Part shown: piece by piece, positions 16,845 to 25,799 of the stretch
How the letters are laid out: each line of letters begins with the position of its first letter
How positions within the stretch are numbered: position 1 is the first letter of the stretch
Translations under genes and position numbers: made by a program
From: Pedobacter nanyangensis
Lineage (GTDB): Bacteria; Bacteroidota; Bacteroidia; Sphingobacteriales; Sphingobacteriaceae
DNA: 64,000 nt
Reading direction: 5' to 3'
Assembly (NCBI RefSeq): GCF_003313505.1
Contig: NZ_QMHO01000001.1
Location: forward strand, 186,001 to 250,000
The notes under the pieces: model-generated
Databases searched by the model: none
What the model was told of the DNA's origin: nothing
What the model saw: the letters and a program-made list of their open reading frames with translations, nothing else

Positions 16845-17480
16845 ATGGAAACAGTAATTGTGATATGCCTGCTCATAGTCATTGCCCTGCTGGTGCAGGA
16901 TAAGATTGTCATTAAGAAAAGGTCGGAGCATAAGCCAATGCAGGAAAAGGTTAATCCGAACCTGCCCGATATTATGGGTCAGCCCAAGCCTGTAAGAAGC
17001 CTTTCCCTGCCAAACGCTGCCAATGAAAGCCAAATTGAGGAACAAGAGATAAACCCTGATAATTTAGACATTGAATACGACGAAAATGAAAACGTAGGTA
17101 TTCAAATTCCGCAGGAAGAGCTGGACGAAGTTTTCAGAAATATGCCTGATTTGGAGGAAGAGGAAGAAGAATGGAACAGGTACGGAATATTTGGTGGCGA
17201 TAACAGTCTTGCCCAAGGGGTTACCTTTGAAGAACTAAGCTCCGTAGGTGCATTGCTCCAAAAAGAGAATTTGGAACAATCACAAAAGGAAACAGCGGTA
17301 GATATAGTTCAAAGATTACAGGGGACTGAATTATTCAGCTTATTGGAAAATTCCATCGAGGGTGCCTCCCTAAAAATTGCCGAGCTTTTGGATAGTACCC
17401 TTTCATCTGAAACGGAAGACAGTTCTTCCACTTTGCGGAAAAGTGATTTGAGTGATTTTGACATTGGGGAGTTTTTATAG
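16845..17480 (+). CDS. traD: TraD-like conjugal transfer protein
   Basis: 211 residues: one N-terminal membrane helix (VIVICLLIVIALLVQDKIVI), then a long acidic soluble domain (LDEVFRNMPDLEEEEEEWNRYG). The pattern and the place in the operon match TraD of Bacteroidota conjugative transposons, a protein without a known activity and unrelated to the F-plasmid coupling protein of the same name. A paired GCCAAACGCTGCC motif lies inside the coding sequence at 17,009-17,041. Confidence 0.75.
   Translation: METVIVICLLIVIALLVQDKIVIKKRSEHKPMQEKVNPNLPDIMGQPKPVRSLSLPNAANESQIEEQEINPDNLDIEYDENENVGIQIPQEELDEVFRNMPDLEEEEEEWNRYGIFGGDNSLAQGVTFEELSSVGALLQKENLEQSQKETAVDIVQRLQGTELFSLLENSIEGASLKIAELLDSTLSSETEDSSSTLRKSDLSDFDIGEFL
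17009..17041 (+). promoter_or_regulatory. Intragenic copy of the paired ICE motif
   Basis: GCCAAACGCTGCC (17,009-17,021) followed 20 bases later by the weaker GCCAAATTGAGGA (17,029-17,041), inside traD. Spacing matches the intergenic copies. Being in coding sequence it may be chance; the second half is degenerate. Confidence 0.3.
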
Positions 17481-17513
17481 ACTTCCCTTTGTCATTTTTA
17501 AAAACAAGGAAAT

Positions 17514-18044
17514 ATGGAAAATGAAATTAATCAGGAAGCCTACGACTTGCGTGTAAACAAAGGAATGCTACCTACCATAGATATTGCAGGTCATACTTTT
17601 GATGTGGATATCCGTATGGATATGCTACGACCTAAAGATGATTTTCTGTCTAAAGGGATTGTGTTCTCGGATATAGAAAACTATTATGATGAAGATAAAA
17701 GAACCTATACCATTCCATACAATCCGAAGACACACGAATTTCAGGAGCCTGACTATCGGAATATAAAAGAGCTTCCCAAAGATTTAATCGCTGTGAGTTT
17801 TCCCTCTGAAAGATTGCTTGACAGGATTGGATGGAACAGACATTATGGATTTGAATTGACACACGGACTGGCAAAGCAGGGCTTGCAATTGCAGTTTGAA
17901 GCGAAGCAAATACCGTGGGAGAAAACCTTTCTTGTTGGTTTGATAAGAAGCAATCTGAAAACTGAAAAGAACCAACAAAAGACTGTCGAAAAACAACAGC
18001 CAACCCAATCAAAGAAAAGCAAACCAAAAGGACGAAAAATGTAA
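17514..18044 (+). CDS. Conserved ICE protein of unknown function
   Basis: 176 residues, soluble, no signal peptide. Visible segments are GMLPTIDIAGHTFDVDIRMDMLRPKDDF, YTIPYNPKTHEF and DRIGWNRHYGFELTHGLAKQGLQL, then a Lys/Gln-rich tail. The GHTFDVDIRMDMLRPKDDF type of segment recurs in Bacteroidota mobile-element proteins, but I cannot assign an activity. It lies 33 bases after traD and is followed by an intrinsic terminator, so it closes the first transfer sub-operon. Confidence 0.7.
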   Translation: MENEINQEAYDLRVNKGMLPTIDIAGHTFDVDIRMDMLRPKDDFLSKGIVFSDIENYYDEDKRTYTIPYNPKTHEFQEPDYRNIKELPKDLIAVSFPSERLLDRIGWNRHYGFELTHGLAKQGLQLQFEAKQIPWEKTFLVGLIRSNLKTEKNQQKTVEKQQPTQSKKSKPKGRKM

Positions 18045-18063
18045 AATAAACAGCCCGGTCAGT

Positions 18064-18097
18064 AAACGCCATACAGTAAAAAGTTTGGCGTTTTTTT
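18064..18097 (+). terminator. Intrinsic terminator closing the traA-traD operon
   Basis: Stem AAACGCCA (18,064-18,071) / TGGCGTTT (18,086-18,093) followed by seven Ts. It separates the parA-traD block from the mating-channel block that starts at traE. Confidence 0.8.
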
Positions 18098-18129
18098 ATG
18101 CTCAAATATCTGTTACAAAGCCACTCACA

Positions 18130-18162
18130 GCCAAACACTTCCTTTGACTGCCACTTTGTTAG
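18130..18162 (+). promoter_or_regulatory. Paired ICE motif upstream of traE
   Basis: GCCAAACACTTCC (18,130-18,142) and, 20 bases on, the weaker GCCACTTTGTTAG (18,150-18,162), with TTTGACT between, as in the copy at 14,619 (TTTGAAC). It lies 114 bases before the traE start codon and after the terminator at 18,064-18,097, where the promoter of the mating-channel operon must be. Confidence 0.5.
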
Positions 18163-18243
18163 ACCGCCTCATTTTCTGAAACACCTTTATCCCGAAAGAC
18201 CGCAAGGTGCGGGATAACAGTAACAAATTAATGTGTTTCAATT

Positions 18244-18549
18244 ATGAAAAAACAGAGAAAAAAAGTATTGCTGGCAGCCGTGGCTATGCTGTCAGGAATT
18301 GGTGTGTTCGCACAGGGTAACGGTTCGGCAGGTATCAACGAGGCTACCCAAATGGTAACGTCTTATTTCGACCCCGCAACCCAATTAATCTACGCCATCG
18401 GTGCGGTGGTCGGGCTAATCGGAGGTGTTAAGGTGTACAACAAATTCAGTTCGGGCGACCCCGATACGAGCAAAACTGCGGCAAGCTGGTTCGGTGCGTG
18501 TATCTTCTTAATCGTGGCAGCTACCATCCTGCGTTCATTCTTCCTTTAA
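18244..18549 (+). CDS. traE: TraE (DUF4134), small mating-channel membrane protein
   Basis: 101 residues: a signal-like N-terminus (LLAAVAMLSGIGVFAQG) followed by two membrane segments (LIYAIGAVVGLIGGVKVY and ASWFGACIFLIVAATILRSFFL). This is the DUF4134 pattern, similar in layout to VirB2-type pilins. It opens the second transfer operon, and the next gene follows after 11 bases. Confidence 0.88.
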   Translation: MKKQRKKVLLAAVAMLSGIGVFAQGNGSAGINEATQMVTSYFDPATQLIYAIGAVVGLIGGVKVYNKFSSGDPDTSKTAASWFGACIFLIVAATILRSFFL

Positions 18550-18560
18550 TCCTTTGCTTT

Positions 18561-18893
18561 ATGAACAATTACAACATAAACAAAGGCATCGGAAGAACGG
18601 TGGAATTTAAAGGTTTGAAAGCGCAATACCTGTTCATCTTCGCTGGCGGATTACTCGGTACGCTCATCTTCGTGATGATACTGTATATGGCAGGCGTAAA
18701 CTCTTACATCTGCCTGTTTCTCGGAGCAGGCGGTGCTTCGCTGATTGTGTGGCAGACCTTTTCGCTGAATAGGAAGTACGGCGAACACGGATTAATGAAG
18801 ATAGCGGCTAATAAAAGGCATCCCCGCCATATCATTTGTCGCAAGGCAGTACACCGCTATTTAAAATTCACTCCTAAATCGAATGCCGTATGA
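18561..18893 (+). CDS. traF: TraF (DUF4133), VirB3-like membrane protein
   Basis: 110 residues from the ATG at 18,561 (MNNYNINKGIGRTVEFKGLKAQYL); a longer in-frame upstream extension overlaps traE and is unlikely. The KGIGRxVEFKGLKAQY start is diagnostic of DUF4133. Two membrane helices follow (YLFIFAGGLLGTLIFVMILY and YICLFLGAGGASLIVW). The stop overlaps the traG start (ATGA). VirB3-like proteins pair with the VirB4 ATPase, here the next gene. Confidence 0.9.
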   Translation: MNNYNINKGIGRTVEFKGLKAQYLFIFAGGLLGTLIFVMILYMAGVNSYICLFLGAGGASLIVWQTFSLNRKYGEHGLMKIAANKRHPRHIICRKAVHRYLKFTPKSNAV

Positions 18894-21394
18894 GAAATGT
18901 AGCAAAGACCACCACATTGGAAAGCAAGTTTCCTTTGCTGGCAGTAGAAAACAACTGCATTCTTTCCAAAGATGCAGACATTACCGCCTGTTTTGAAGTG
19001 CGTTTGCCGGAACTGTTTACCGTAGCCTCTGCGGAATATGAAGCCATTCATTCCGCCTGGCATAAGGCTATTAAGACCTTGCCGGATTTTACGGTCATTC
19101 ACAAACAGGATTGGTATATCAAAGAAAGCTATGCGCCCGATTTGGCAGAAGACAATCAAAGTTTTTTGGCAAAATCCTACCAACGCCATTTTAATGAGCG
19201 ACCGTTCCTGAACCATTATTGCTACCTCTTTTTAACCAAGACAACCAAAGAGCGTATGCGTATGCAAAGTAATTTTTCATCGCTTTGTAAAGGTTCACTG
19301 ATACCAAAGGAAATTAGGAACAAGGAAACGATACATCGCTTTATGGAAGCGGTGGCACAGTTTGAACGTATCGTAAACGATAGCGGTTTTATAACCCTGC
19401 AACGCCTTACCGAAGATGAAATCATCGGAACGGAAGAAAAGCAGGGGTTGCTGGAACAATACCTTACGCTATCGAGGGATGCGGGAACACCGATGCAGGA
19501 CATCGCACTCGGAACAGAAGAAGTCCGTATCGGGAACAAAAGGTTAAGCCTGCACACGCTTTCGGACACGGACGACCTGCCCGGAACGGTATCGGCAGAT
19601 ACCCGTTTTGAAAAGCTATCTACCGACCGTAGCGACTGCCGTCTGTCATTCGCCGCACCTGTGGGTTTGCTGTTAAGCTGCAATCACATTTACAATCAGT
19701 ATTTGTTTTTGGATAATAGCGAAGACAACCTGCAAAAGTTTGAAAAATCCGCAAGGAATATGCACTCACTGGCAAGGTACAGCCGTGCCAACCAAATCAA
19801 CAAAGAATGGATAGAAAAGTATCTGAACGAAGCCCACAGCTTCGGGCTATCCTCCATCCGTGCACACTTCAACATTATGGCGTGGTCGGAAGATCCGGCA
19901 GAACTGAAACAGCTAAAGAATGATTGCGGTAGTGCGTTGGCACTGATGGAATGCAAACCACGCCACAACACTACGGATGTAGCCACATTGTATTGGGCAG
20001 GAATGCCGGGCAATGCAGGCGATTTTCCGAGTGAGGAAAGTTTTTACACTTTTATCGAGCCTGCCTTGTGCTTCTTCACGGAAGAAACTAACTATCACAA
20101 TTCGCCCTCGCCGTTCGGTATCAAAATGGCTGACCGCCTGACCGGAAAGCCTATCCATTTGGATATTTCGGATTTGCCGATGAAGCGTGGGATTATCACG
20201 AACCGCAACAAATTCATTTTGGGGCCATCAGGTTCGGGAAAATCGTTCTTCACAAATCATATGGTAAGGCAATACTACGAACAGGGCGCACACGTCCTGT
20301 TGGTAGATACGGGTAATTCCTATCAGGGTTTATGCGAACTCATCAAAGGGAAAACCAAAGGCGAAGACGGCGTTTACTTCACTTATACAGAAGACAATCC
20401 CATTGCCTTTAACCCTTTCTATACAGATGATGGCGTGTTCGATATTGAAAAGCGTGAAAGTATCAAGACTTTGATACTGACCTTATGGAAACGTGATGAT
20501 GAACCGCCCACCCGCTCGGAAGAGGTTGCTCTCTCCAATGCAGTAAGTGGCTATATCGAACGCATCAAACAGGAAGATGTTTACCCGTCATTCAACGGCT
20601 TTTATGAGTATGTAAAAGGCGATTACCGCAAGGTGTTGGAGGAAAAGCAGGTAAGGGAAAAAGACTTTGACATTGCCAACTTCCTGAATGTTCTCGAACC
20701 CTACTACAAGGGTGGCGAATATGATTACCTGTTGAACTCCAACAAGCAATTAGACCTGCTTTCCAAACGCTTTATCGTGTTTGAAATTGATGCGATTAAA
20801 GACCACAAAATCCTCTTTCCCATAGTCACAATTATCATTATGGAGGTCTTCATCAACAAGATGCGGAGGCTCAAAGGTATCCGCAAACTCATCCTGATTG
20901 AAGAAGCGTGGAAAGCGATTGCAAAAGAAGGAATGGCAGAATACATCAAGTATCTCTTTAAGACCGTCCGCAAATTCTTCGGAGAAGCGATTGTCGTAAC
21001 GCAAGAGGTCGATGATATTATCCAGTCGCCCATTGTGAAAGAAAGTATCATCAACAACTCCGATTGCAAAATCCTCTTAGACCAGCGCAAGTATATGAAC
21101 AAATTCGATGACATACAGGCAATGTTGGGGCTTACGGACAAAGAGAAAGGGCAGGTACTTTCTATCAATATGAATAACGATGCAAGCCGACTGTACAAAG
21201 AGGTTTGGATTGGCTTAGGTGGTACGCACTCGGCAGTCTATGCCACCGAAGTTAGTTTGGAGGAATACCTCGCATACACCACCGAAGAAACCGAAAAAAT
21301 GGAAGTGATGCAATTAGCTTCTGAATTGGACGGTAACGTAGAACTCGCCATTAAGCATATCGCAATGCAAAGGCGGGACAAAGCAAATCAATAG
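18890..21394 (+). CDS. traG: TraG, VirB4-type conjugation ATPase
   Basis: An 834-residue type IV secretion ATPase. The N-terminal half is the VirB4 (CagE) domain; the C-terminal half is the ATPase with Walker A LGPSGSGKSFFTNHM at about 443-457 and Walker B LILIEEAWKAIAKEG near 665-680. It energises pilus and channel assembly at the inner membrane. It overlaps traF by four bases, and the gap to traI is 27 bases. Length is normal for the family and no break is seen. Confidence 0.95.
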   Translation: MRNVAKTTTLESKFPLLAVENNCILSKDADITACFEVRLPELFTVASAEYEAIHSAWHKAIKTLPDFTVIHKQDWYIKESYAPDLAEDNQSFLAKSYQRHFNERPFLNHYCYLFLTKTTKERMRMQSNFSSLCKGSLIPKEIRNKETIHRFMEAVAQFERIVNDSGFITLQRLTEDEIIGTEEKQGLLEQYLTLSRDAGTPMQDIALGTEEVRIGNKRLSLHTLSDTDDLPGTVSADTRFEKLSTDRSDCRLSFAAPVGLLLSCNHIYNQYLFLDNSEDNLQKFEKSARNMHSLARYSRANQINKEWIEKYLNEAHSFGLSSIRAHFNIMAWSEDPAELKQLKNDCGSALALMECKPRHNTTDVATLYWAGMPGNAGDFPSEESFYTFIEPALCFFTEETNYHNSPSPFGIKMADRLTGKPIHLDISDLPMKRGIITNRNKFILGPSGSGKSFFTNHMVRQYYEQGAHVLLVDTGNSYQGLCELIKGKTKGEDGVYFTYTEDNPIAFNPFYTDDGVFDIEKRESIKTLILTLWKRDDEPPTRSEEVALSNAVSGYIERIKQEDVYPSFNGFYEYVKGDYRKVLEEKQVREKDFDIANFLNVLEPYYKGGEYDYLLNSNKQLDLLSKRFIVFEIDAIKDHKILFPIVTIIIMEVFINKMRRLKGIRKLILIEEAWKAIAKEGMAEYIKYLFKTVRKFFGEAIVVTQEVDDIIQSPIVKESIINNSDCKILLDQRKYMNKFDDIQAMLGLTDKEKGQVLSINMNNDASRLYKEVWIGLGGTHSAVYATEVSLEEYLAYTTEETEKMEVMQLASELDGNVELAIKHIAMQRRDKANQ

Positions 21395-21421
21395 TCATTA
21401 ACATTTTAAAATTCAAGAACA

Positions 21422-22054
21422 ATGAAAAAAGTATTGTATCTGGTGTGTACGGCACTAATGCTCGCCGTAGCACCGTCAGCGAAAGCCCAATTTGTAGTAA
21501 CTGACCCTGCAAATCTGGCTTCAGGGATTATCAACAGTGCGAACGAAATCATACAGACTTCTTCCACCGTGAGCAATGTGGTTAAGAACTTCAACGAAGT
21601 GAAGAAAGTGTACGACCAGGGTAAAGAATATTACGACAAGCTGAAAGCTATCAACAACCTTGTGAAAGATGCCCGAAAAGTGCAACAAACCGTGCTGTTA
21701 GTAGGCGATGTGTCCGAAATATACGTGCAGAATTTTGGCAAGATGATGAACGACCCAAATTTTACACCACAGGAATTGGTCGCTATCGGCAATGGTTATT
21801 CGGCACTGCTCAATGAAAGTACCGAACTGCTAAAAGAATTGAAGCAGATTATAACCTCTTCAAGCCTTTCGCTAAACGACAAAGAGCGTATGGACATCAT
21901 CGACCGTGTGTACAAAGAAGTAAAAGATTATCATAGCCTTGTACGCTACTACACCAATAAAAACATTTCTGTAAGCTACCTGAGAGCGAAAAAGAAAAAC
22001 GATGCCAAAAGAGTGCTTGAACTCTACGGAACTGCTAACCAAAAATACTGGTAA
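21422..22054 (+). CDS. traI: TraI (DUF4141) periplasmic transfer protein
   Basis: 210 residues with signal peptide MKKVLYLVCTALMLAVAPSAKAQ and a helical mature domain (FVVTDPANLASGIINSANEI...). This matches DUF4141, TraI of Bacteroidota conjugative transposons, equivalent in position to VirB5. It follows traG by 27 bases and is two bases from traJ. Confidence 0.9.
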   Translation: MKKVLYLVCTALMLAVAPSAKAQFVVTDPANLASGIINSANEIIQTSSTVSNVVKNFNEVKKVYDQGKEYYDKLKAINNLVKDARKVQQTVLLVGDVSEIYVQNFGKMMNDPNFTPQELVAIGNGYSALLNESTELLKELKQIITSSSLSLNDKERMDIIDRVYKEVKDYHSLVRYYTNKNISVSYLRAKKKNDAKRVLELYGTANQKYW

Positions 22055-22056
22055 AA

Positions 22057-23052
22057 ATGGAATGGGATAATCTTCACGAACTCCTGCGTTCGCTTTATGA
22101 CGATATGATGCCGCTTGCAGGCGATATGGCAGCGGTGGCTAAGGGATTGGCGGGATTGGGAGCGTTGTTCTATGTGGCATTAAAGGTTTGGCAGGCTTTA
22201 AGCCGTGCCGAACCTATTGATGTCTTCCCTTTGCTGCGCCCGTTCGCTTTGGGGCTTTGTATTATGTTCTTCCCAACTATTGTTTTGGGAACCATCAATG
22301 CGGTACTAAGTCCTGTGGTTACAGGAACACACGCTATACTTGAAGACCAGGTGCTTGACCTGAACAAGCTGCAACAGCAGAAAGACCAGTTGGAATATGA
22401 AGCAATGGTACGAAATCCCGAAACCGCCTATATGGTATCAGACGAAGAGTTTGATAAAAAGCTGGATGAATTAGGATGGTCGCCATCAGACGTTGGTACA
22501 ATGGCGGGAATGTATATGGACAGGCAAGCCTACAAGATAGAGAAAGCCATAAAGGATTGGTTTCGCAATTTACTGGAAATACTCTTTCAGGCGGCGGCTT
22601 TGGTTATTGACACTATACGGACGTTTTTCCTCATAGTCCTTTCCATACTCGGACCAATAGCTTTTGCTATTTCCGTGTGGGACGGATTTCAGTCCACGCT
22701 CACACAGTGGATCACGAGGTATGTCAGCGTATATCTCTGGCTTCCTGTTTCAGATTTGTTCAGCTCGATGCTGGCAAGAATACAATCCCTCATACTGGAA
22801 AGGGATATAGCAATGCTTGCCGACCCGACCTATATACCTGATACAAGCAATACGGTGTATATCATTTTTATGATTATCGGCATCATCGGGTACTTTACAA
22901 TTCCGACAGTAACAGGTTGGGTAATCCAAGCCGGAGGCGCAGGAAACTTTACCCGCAACGTAAACCAAGCTGCAATGAAAACAGGAAACATCGCAGGTGC
23001 AGGTGCAGGTTCCACAGTTGGAAACATCGGCGGTAAACTGATGAATAAATAA
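22057..23052 (+). CDS. traJ: TraJ, VirB6-like integral membrane protein
   Basis: 331 residues with several membrane helices (LAGLGALFYVALKVWQAL, PFALGLCIMFFPTIVLGTI, ILFQAAALVIDTIRTFFLIVL, VYIIFMIIGIIGYFTIPTV). TraJ is the polytopic inner-membrane channel component of these ICEs. The C-terminus is Gly/Ala-rich. It starts two bases after traI, which suggests translational coupling. Confidence 0.9.
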   Translation: MEWDNLHELLRSLYDDMMPLAGDMAAVAKGLAGLGALFYVALKVWQALSRAEPIDVFPLLRPFALGLCIMFFPTIVLGTINAVLSPVVTGTHAILEDQVLDLNKLQQQKDQLEYEAMVRNPETAYMVSDEEFDKKLDELGWSPSDVGTMAGMYMDRQAYKIEKAIKDWFRNLLEILFQAAALVIDTIRTFFLIVLSILGPIAFAISVWDGFQSTLTQWITRYVSVYLWLPVSDLFSSMLARIQSLILERDIAMLADPTYIPDTSNTVYIIFMIIGIIGYFTIPTVTGWVIQAGGAGNFTRNVNQAAMKTGNIAGAGAGSTVGNIGGKLMNK

Positions 23053-23072
23053 ACAATTAATCATTCTAAAAA

Positions 23073-23696
23073 ATGGAATTTAAAACGCTAAGAAATATCG
23101 AAAACAGCTTTAGGCAAATAAGATTATATGCCATTGTGTTTGCGGTTCTCTGCATTGGCGTGGTAGGATATGCCGTATGGCAGTCCTACCGCTTTGCAGA
23201 AGAACAACGCCAAAAAATCTATGTATTGGATAACGGCAAATCTTTAATGCTTGCCTTATCACAAGATGCAAGTATCAACCGACCTGTGGAAGCAAGGGAA
23301 CACGTCAGGCGTTTTCACGAACTCTTTTTTACGCTTGCTCCCGACAAGAACGCTATCGAAAGCAATATGAGCAGGGCGTTCAACCTTGCCGATAAATCAG
23401 CTTTTGATTATTACAAAGACCTGTCGGAAAAGGGTTATTACAGCAGGATTATTTCGGGGAATGTACAGCAACGCATAGAGGTCGATAGTGTCGTGTGCAA
23501 CTTCGACACCTATCCTTATGCGGTACGTACCTACGCCAAACAGTTCATTATCCGTTCGAGCAACGTGACCAGGCGTAACCTGATTACTTCCTGCTATCTC
23601 GTAAACTCTGTTCGTTCCGACAACAATCCGCAAGGCTTCAACATTGAAAAGTTTGCGGTGGTTGAAAACAGGGATATAGAAGTTATTGAACGCTAA
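23073..23696 (+). CDS. traK: TraK, VirB8-like channel protein
   Basis: 207 residues: short cytoplasmic N-terminus (MEFKTLRNIENSFRQIRLYA), one membrane helix (IVFAVLCIGVVGYAVW) and a periplasmic domain. The pattern ...NIENSFRQ...is typical of TraK in Bacteroidota. It would bridge the inner membrane and the TraM-TraN core. Gap to the preceding gene is 20 bases. Confidence 0.9.
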   Translation: MEFKTLRNIENSFRQIRLYAIVFAVLCIGVVGYAVWQSYRFAEEQRQKIYVLDNGKSLMLALSQDASINRPVEAREHVRRFHELFFTLAPDKNAIESNMSRAFNLADKSAFDYYKDLSEKGYYSRIISGNVQQRIEVDSVVCNFDTYPYAVRTYAKQFIIRSSNVTRRNLITSCYLVNSVRSDNNPQGFNIEKFAVVENRDIEVIER

Positions 23697-23709
23697 AAAA
23701 AACAATCTT

Positions 23710-24138
23710 ATGGAAGCATTATCAGATTTAAACACGTTCGCAAAAATCCTTACAGACAAAGGATACAATGGTTATTTCCATACGCAGGGTGCGTATGCCG
23801 GAAAGCTGAAAGACAGCATCAGCGATTACCTCGAAAGCTGCCAAAAAGGTGCAGACACTTTACCTAAACAGGATTTGTTGCTGACAGGCTACCTGCAATG
23901 GTCGGGCGAAGACAAGCCAAGTGTGCAATGTAGTATGTGGGTAAAACACCTGAACGGCAAATTTTCTCTCAACAGAATGGAGGTGGCAAGAAAAGACCAA
24001 TTTGGGCAATTGCTCAAAAAATCAGAACTGGCAAACCTGTCTGTAATATCCGCACCCAAAGCGGCGGAAGCGGTGGCATTGGTCAACGATGCACCGAAAC
24101 AAAAGGCAGGGAAAAGTCCTAAGCGTTTCAAGCTCTAA
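23710..24138 (+). CDS. Small ICE protein between traK and traL
   Basis: 142 residues from the ATG at 23,710 (MEALSDLNTFAKILTDKGYNGYFHTQGAY); the frame extends upstream into traK but that part is not needed. Soluble, no signal peptide; C-terminus basic (KQKAGKSPKRFKL). A protein of this kind is common between traK and traL in Bacteroidota ICEs; its role is unknown. Confidence 0.7.
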   Translation: MEALSDLNTFAKILTDKGYNGYFHTQGAYAGKLKDSISDYLESCQKGADTLPKQDLLLTGYLQWSGEDKPSVQCSMWVKHLNGKFSLNRMEVARKDQFGQLLKKSELANLSVISAPKAAEAVALVNDAPKQKAGKSPKRFKL

Positions 24139-24151
24139 AACAGAAAACGGT

Positions 24152-24439
24152 ATGAAAAAATTAAGAGCAAATATGGATAGGTATTTTGATAAGCTCGACG
24201 AACGTTGGCAGGCATTGCCAGTGCGCAAACAGCACCAATATACCCTGTACTTTTTTGTGGGTTATCTCTTGCTGACCGCAGGGGTTATCGGCAAAGTAAT
24301 GTACGATACGGGTAAGCCCAATGATGCTATCAACATCAGGCATATCGAGAACCCTATTCTTAAAAAGAATGAAAGTCCTGCAAGATTACGGGACACAGTA
24401 TCAACAATTTTAAAAAATAGGATTTATGAAAGAAAATGA
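24152..24439 (+). CDS. traL: TraL (DUF3989), small membrane protein
   Basis: 95 residues from MKKLRANMDRYFDKLDERW (ATG at 24,152; the longer frame from 24,089 overlaps the previous gene). One membrane helix (YTLYFFVGYLLLTAGVIGKVMY) lies at about 28-49. The RYFDKLDERWxxLP segment is typical of DUF3989. It overlaps traM by 14 bases. Confidence 0.85.
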   Translation: MKKLRANMDRYFDKLDERWQALPVRKQHQYTLYFFVGYLLLTAGVIGKVMYDTGKPNDAINIRHIENPILKKNESPARLRDTVSTILKNRIYERK

Positions 24440-25775
24440 GAACAAAAAATCGGTTGTTCGGGTAACCGGGGGAAGCCCGAAAGAAACCGTTGATGTGCTT
24501 CAAAACGGTACACAGAATAATAAGGAAAAGCTCAAAAAGCCTTTAATCTTCGGCTTAATGACGATTGTCTTCGTGGGTTGTATGTACCTCATATTTAAAC
24601 CGTCCGAAGATAAAAAGGCAATCGAAAATGTGGGGCTAAACGATGCCGTACCACAGGCTACCGGAGCAGGAATGCCTGCCGACAAAGGCAAAGCGTATGA
24701 GCAGGAAATGCTCGAACGCAAAGAGCAGGAAAAACGCAATGCGCTTGCAACGCTTTCCGATTACTGGAATACGGAAGATAAGGAAGAACCGACCGATGAG
24801 CAGTTTCCTGAAGATGAGGACAGCAACGGCTTTGGCGGAGGTGGCAGAAATGTTGGAAGCAACGGCAATCCTGGGTTGAACAGCTACCGAAATATGCAAA
24901 GCACATTGGGTTCATTCTATCAGGATAATAATTCGGAAACAATGGAACTCCGCAGGCAACTGGACGAAATGAAAGAGAAGCTCGCTGAAAAAGATGTGCC
25001 ACCTGTTGCCACCGTAGATGACCAACTTAAACTAATGGAGAAGTCCTATGAAATGGCGGCAAAATATCTTCCGCAGAATGCTAATACCGGAACTGCCGCC
25101 CCTGCTAATGGTGCTGTTCCGGGTGCTGTTGGTGCAGCGGGTGCTAATCAAAAGGAGCATTTTGTATCGTTTACGCCTGCAAGAAAGAACACCGTATCAG
25201 CCCTGTATCGGGAGCCTACGGACAGTGCTTTTTTAGCCGATTGGAGCGAAACAAAGAACCGTGGCTTTTATACCGCCGGTTCTGTGGAGCAGGTGGTACA
25301 ACCTAAAAACAGTATTAAAGCCTGCGTACACGATGCTCAAACGGTTATTGGCGAAACGGGTGTGCGTTTACGATTATTAGAGCCTGCCCAAACGCCACAA
25401 CGTACTATTCCAAAAGGAACGGTTGTAACTGCTAATGCCAAATTTCAGAATGGCAGGCTACAATTAAAGATTACCTCGATAGAACTGGAGGGCAGTATCA
25501 TCCCGGTAGATATAACCATTTACGATTTAGACGGGCAGCAAGGCTTGTACGTTCCGTATTCTCCCGAAATGAATGCCCTTACCGAAATGGCAGGCAATAT
25601 GAGCCAGACAGGTGGAACGAGCGTAATGCTCACACAGAATGCCGGACAACAGGTTGTCGCAGATTTAAGCAAAGGAATGGTACAGGGAATTTCGGGCTAT
25701 TTCGCTAAAAAGGTAAGAACCCCAAAGGTTACGCTGAAAGCGGGACATCAGGTCTTTCTTGTATCTAAAAAATAA
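24426..25775 (+). CDS. traM: TraM, VirB10-like core protein
   Basis: 449 residues. One membrane helix near the N-terminus (LIFGLMTIVFVGCMYLIF), a long low-complexity linker rich in Gly, Asn and charged residues (about 80-240), and a C-terminal beta-domain (IKACVHDAQTVIGETGVRLRLLEP ... GHQVFLVSKK). This layout matches the TraM/VirB10 family that spans inner to outer membrane. It is followed by traN 24 bases later. Confidence 0.9.
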   Translation: MKENENKKSVVRVTGGSPKETVDVLQNGTQNNKEKLKKPLIFGLMTIVFVGCMYLIFKPSEDKKAIENVGLNDAVPQATGAGMPADKGKAYEQEMLERKEQEKRNALATLSDYWNTEDKEEPTDEQFPEDEDSNGFGGGGRNVGSNGNPGLNSYRNMQSTLGSFYQDNNSETMELRRQLDEMKEKLAEKDVPPVATVDDQLKLMEKSYEMAAKYLPQNANTGTAAPANGAVPGAVGAAGANQKEHFVSFTPARKNTVSALYREPTDSAFLADWSETKNRGFYTAGSVEQVVQPKNSIKACVHDAQTVIGETGVRLRLLEPAQTPQRTIPKGTVVTANAKFQNGRLQLKITSIELEGSIIPVDITIYDLDGQQGLYVPYSPEMNALTEMAGNMSQTGGTSVMLTQNAGQQVVADLSKGMVQGISGYFAKKVRTPKVTLKAGHQVFLVSKK

Positions 25776-25799
25776 TGTTGAACTCAAATAAATAAAACA

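Noticed and set aside
17009..17041. Considering the intragenic motif pair as a true operator
   Set aside because: Kept only at low confidence because the second half is degenerate and the site is inside traD.
18498..18560. N-terminal extension of TraF
   Set aside because: Overlaps the traE coding end; the family-typical start is the ATG at 18,561.
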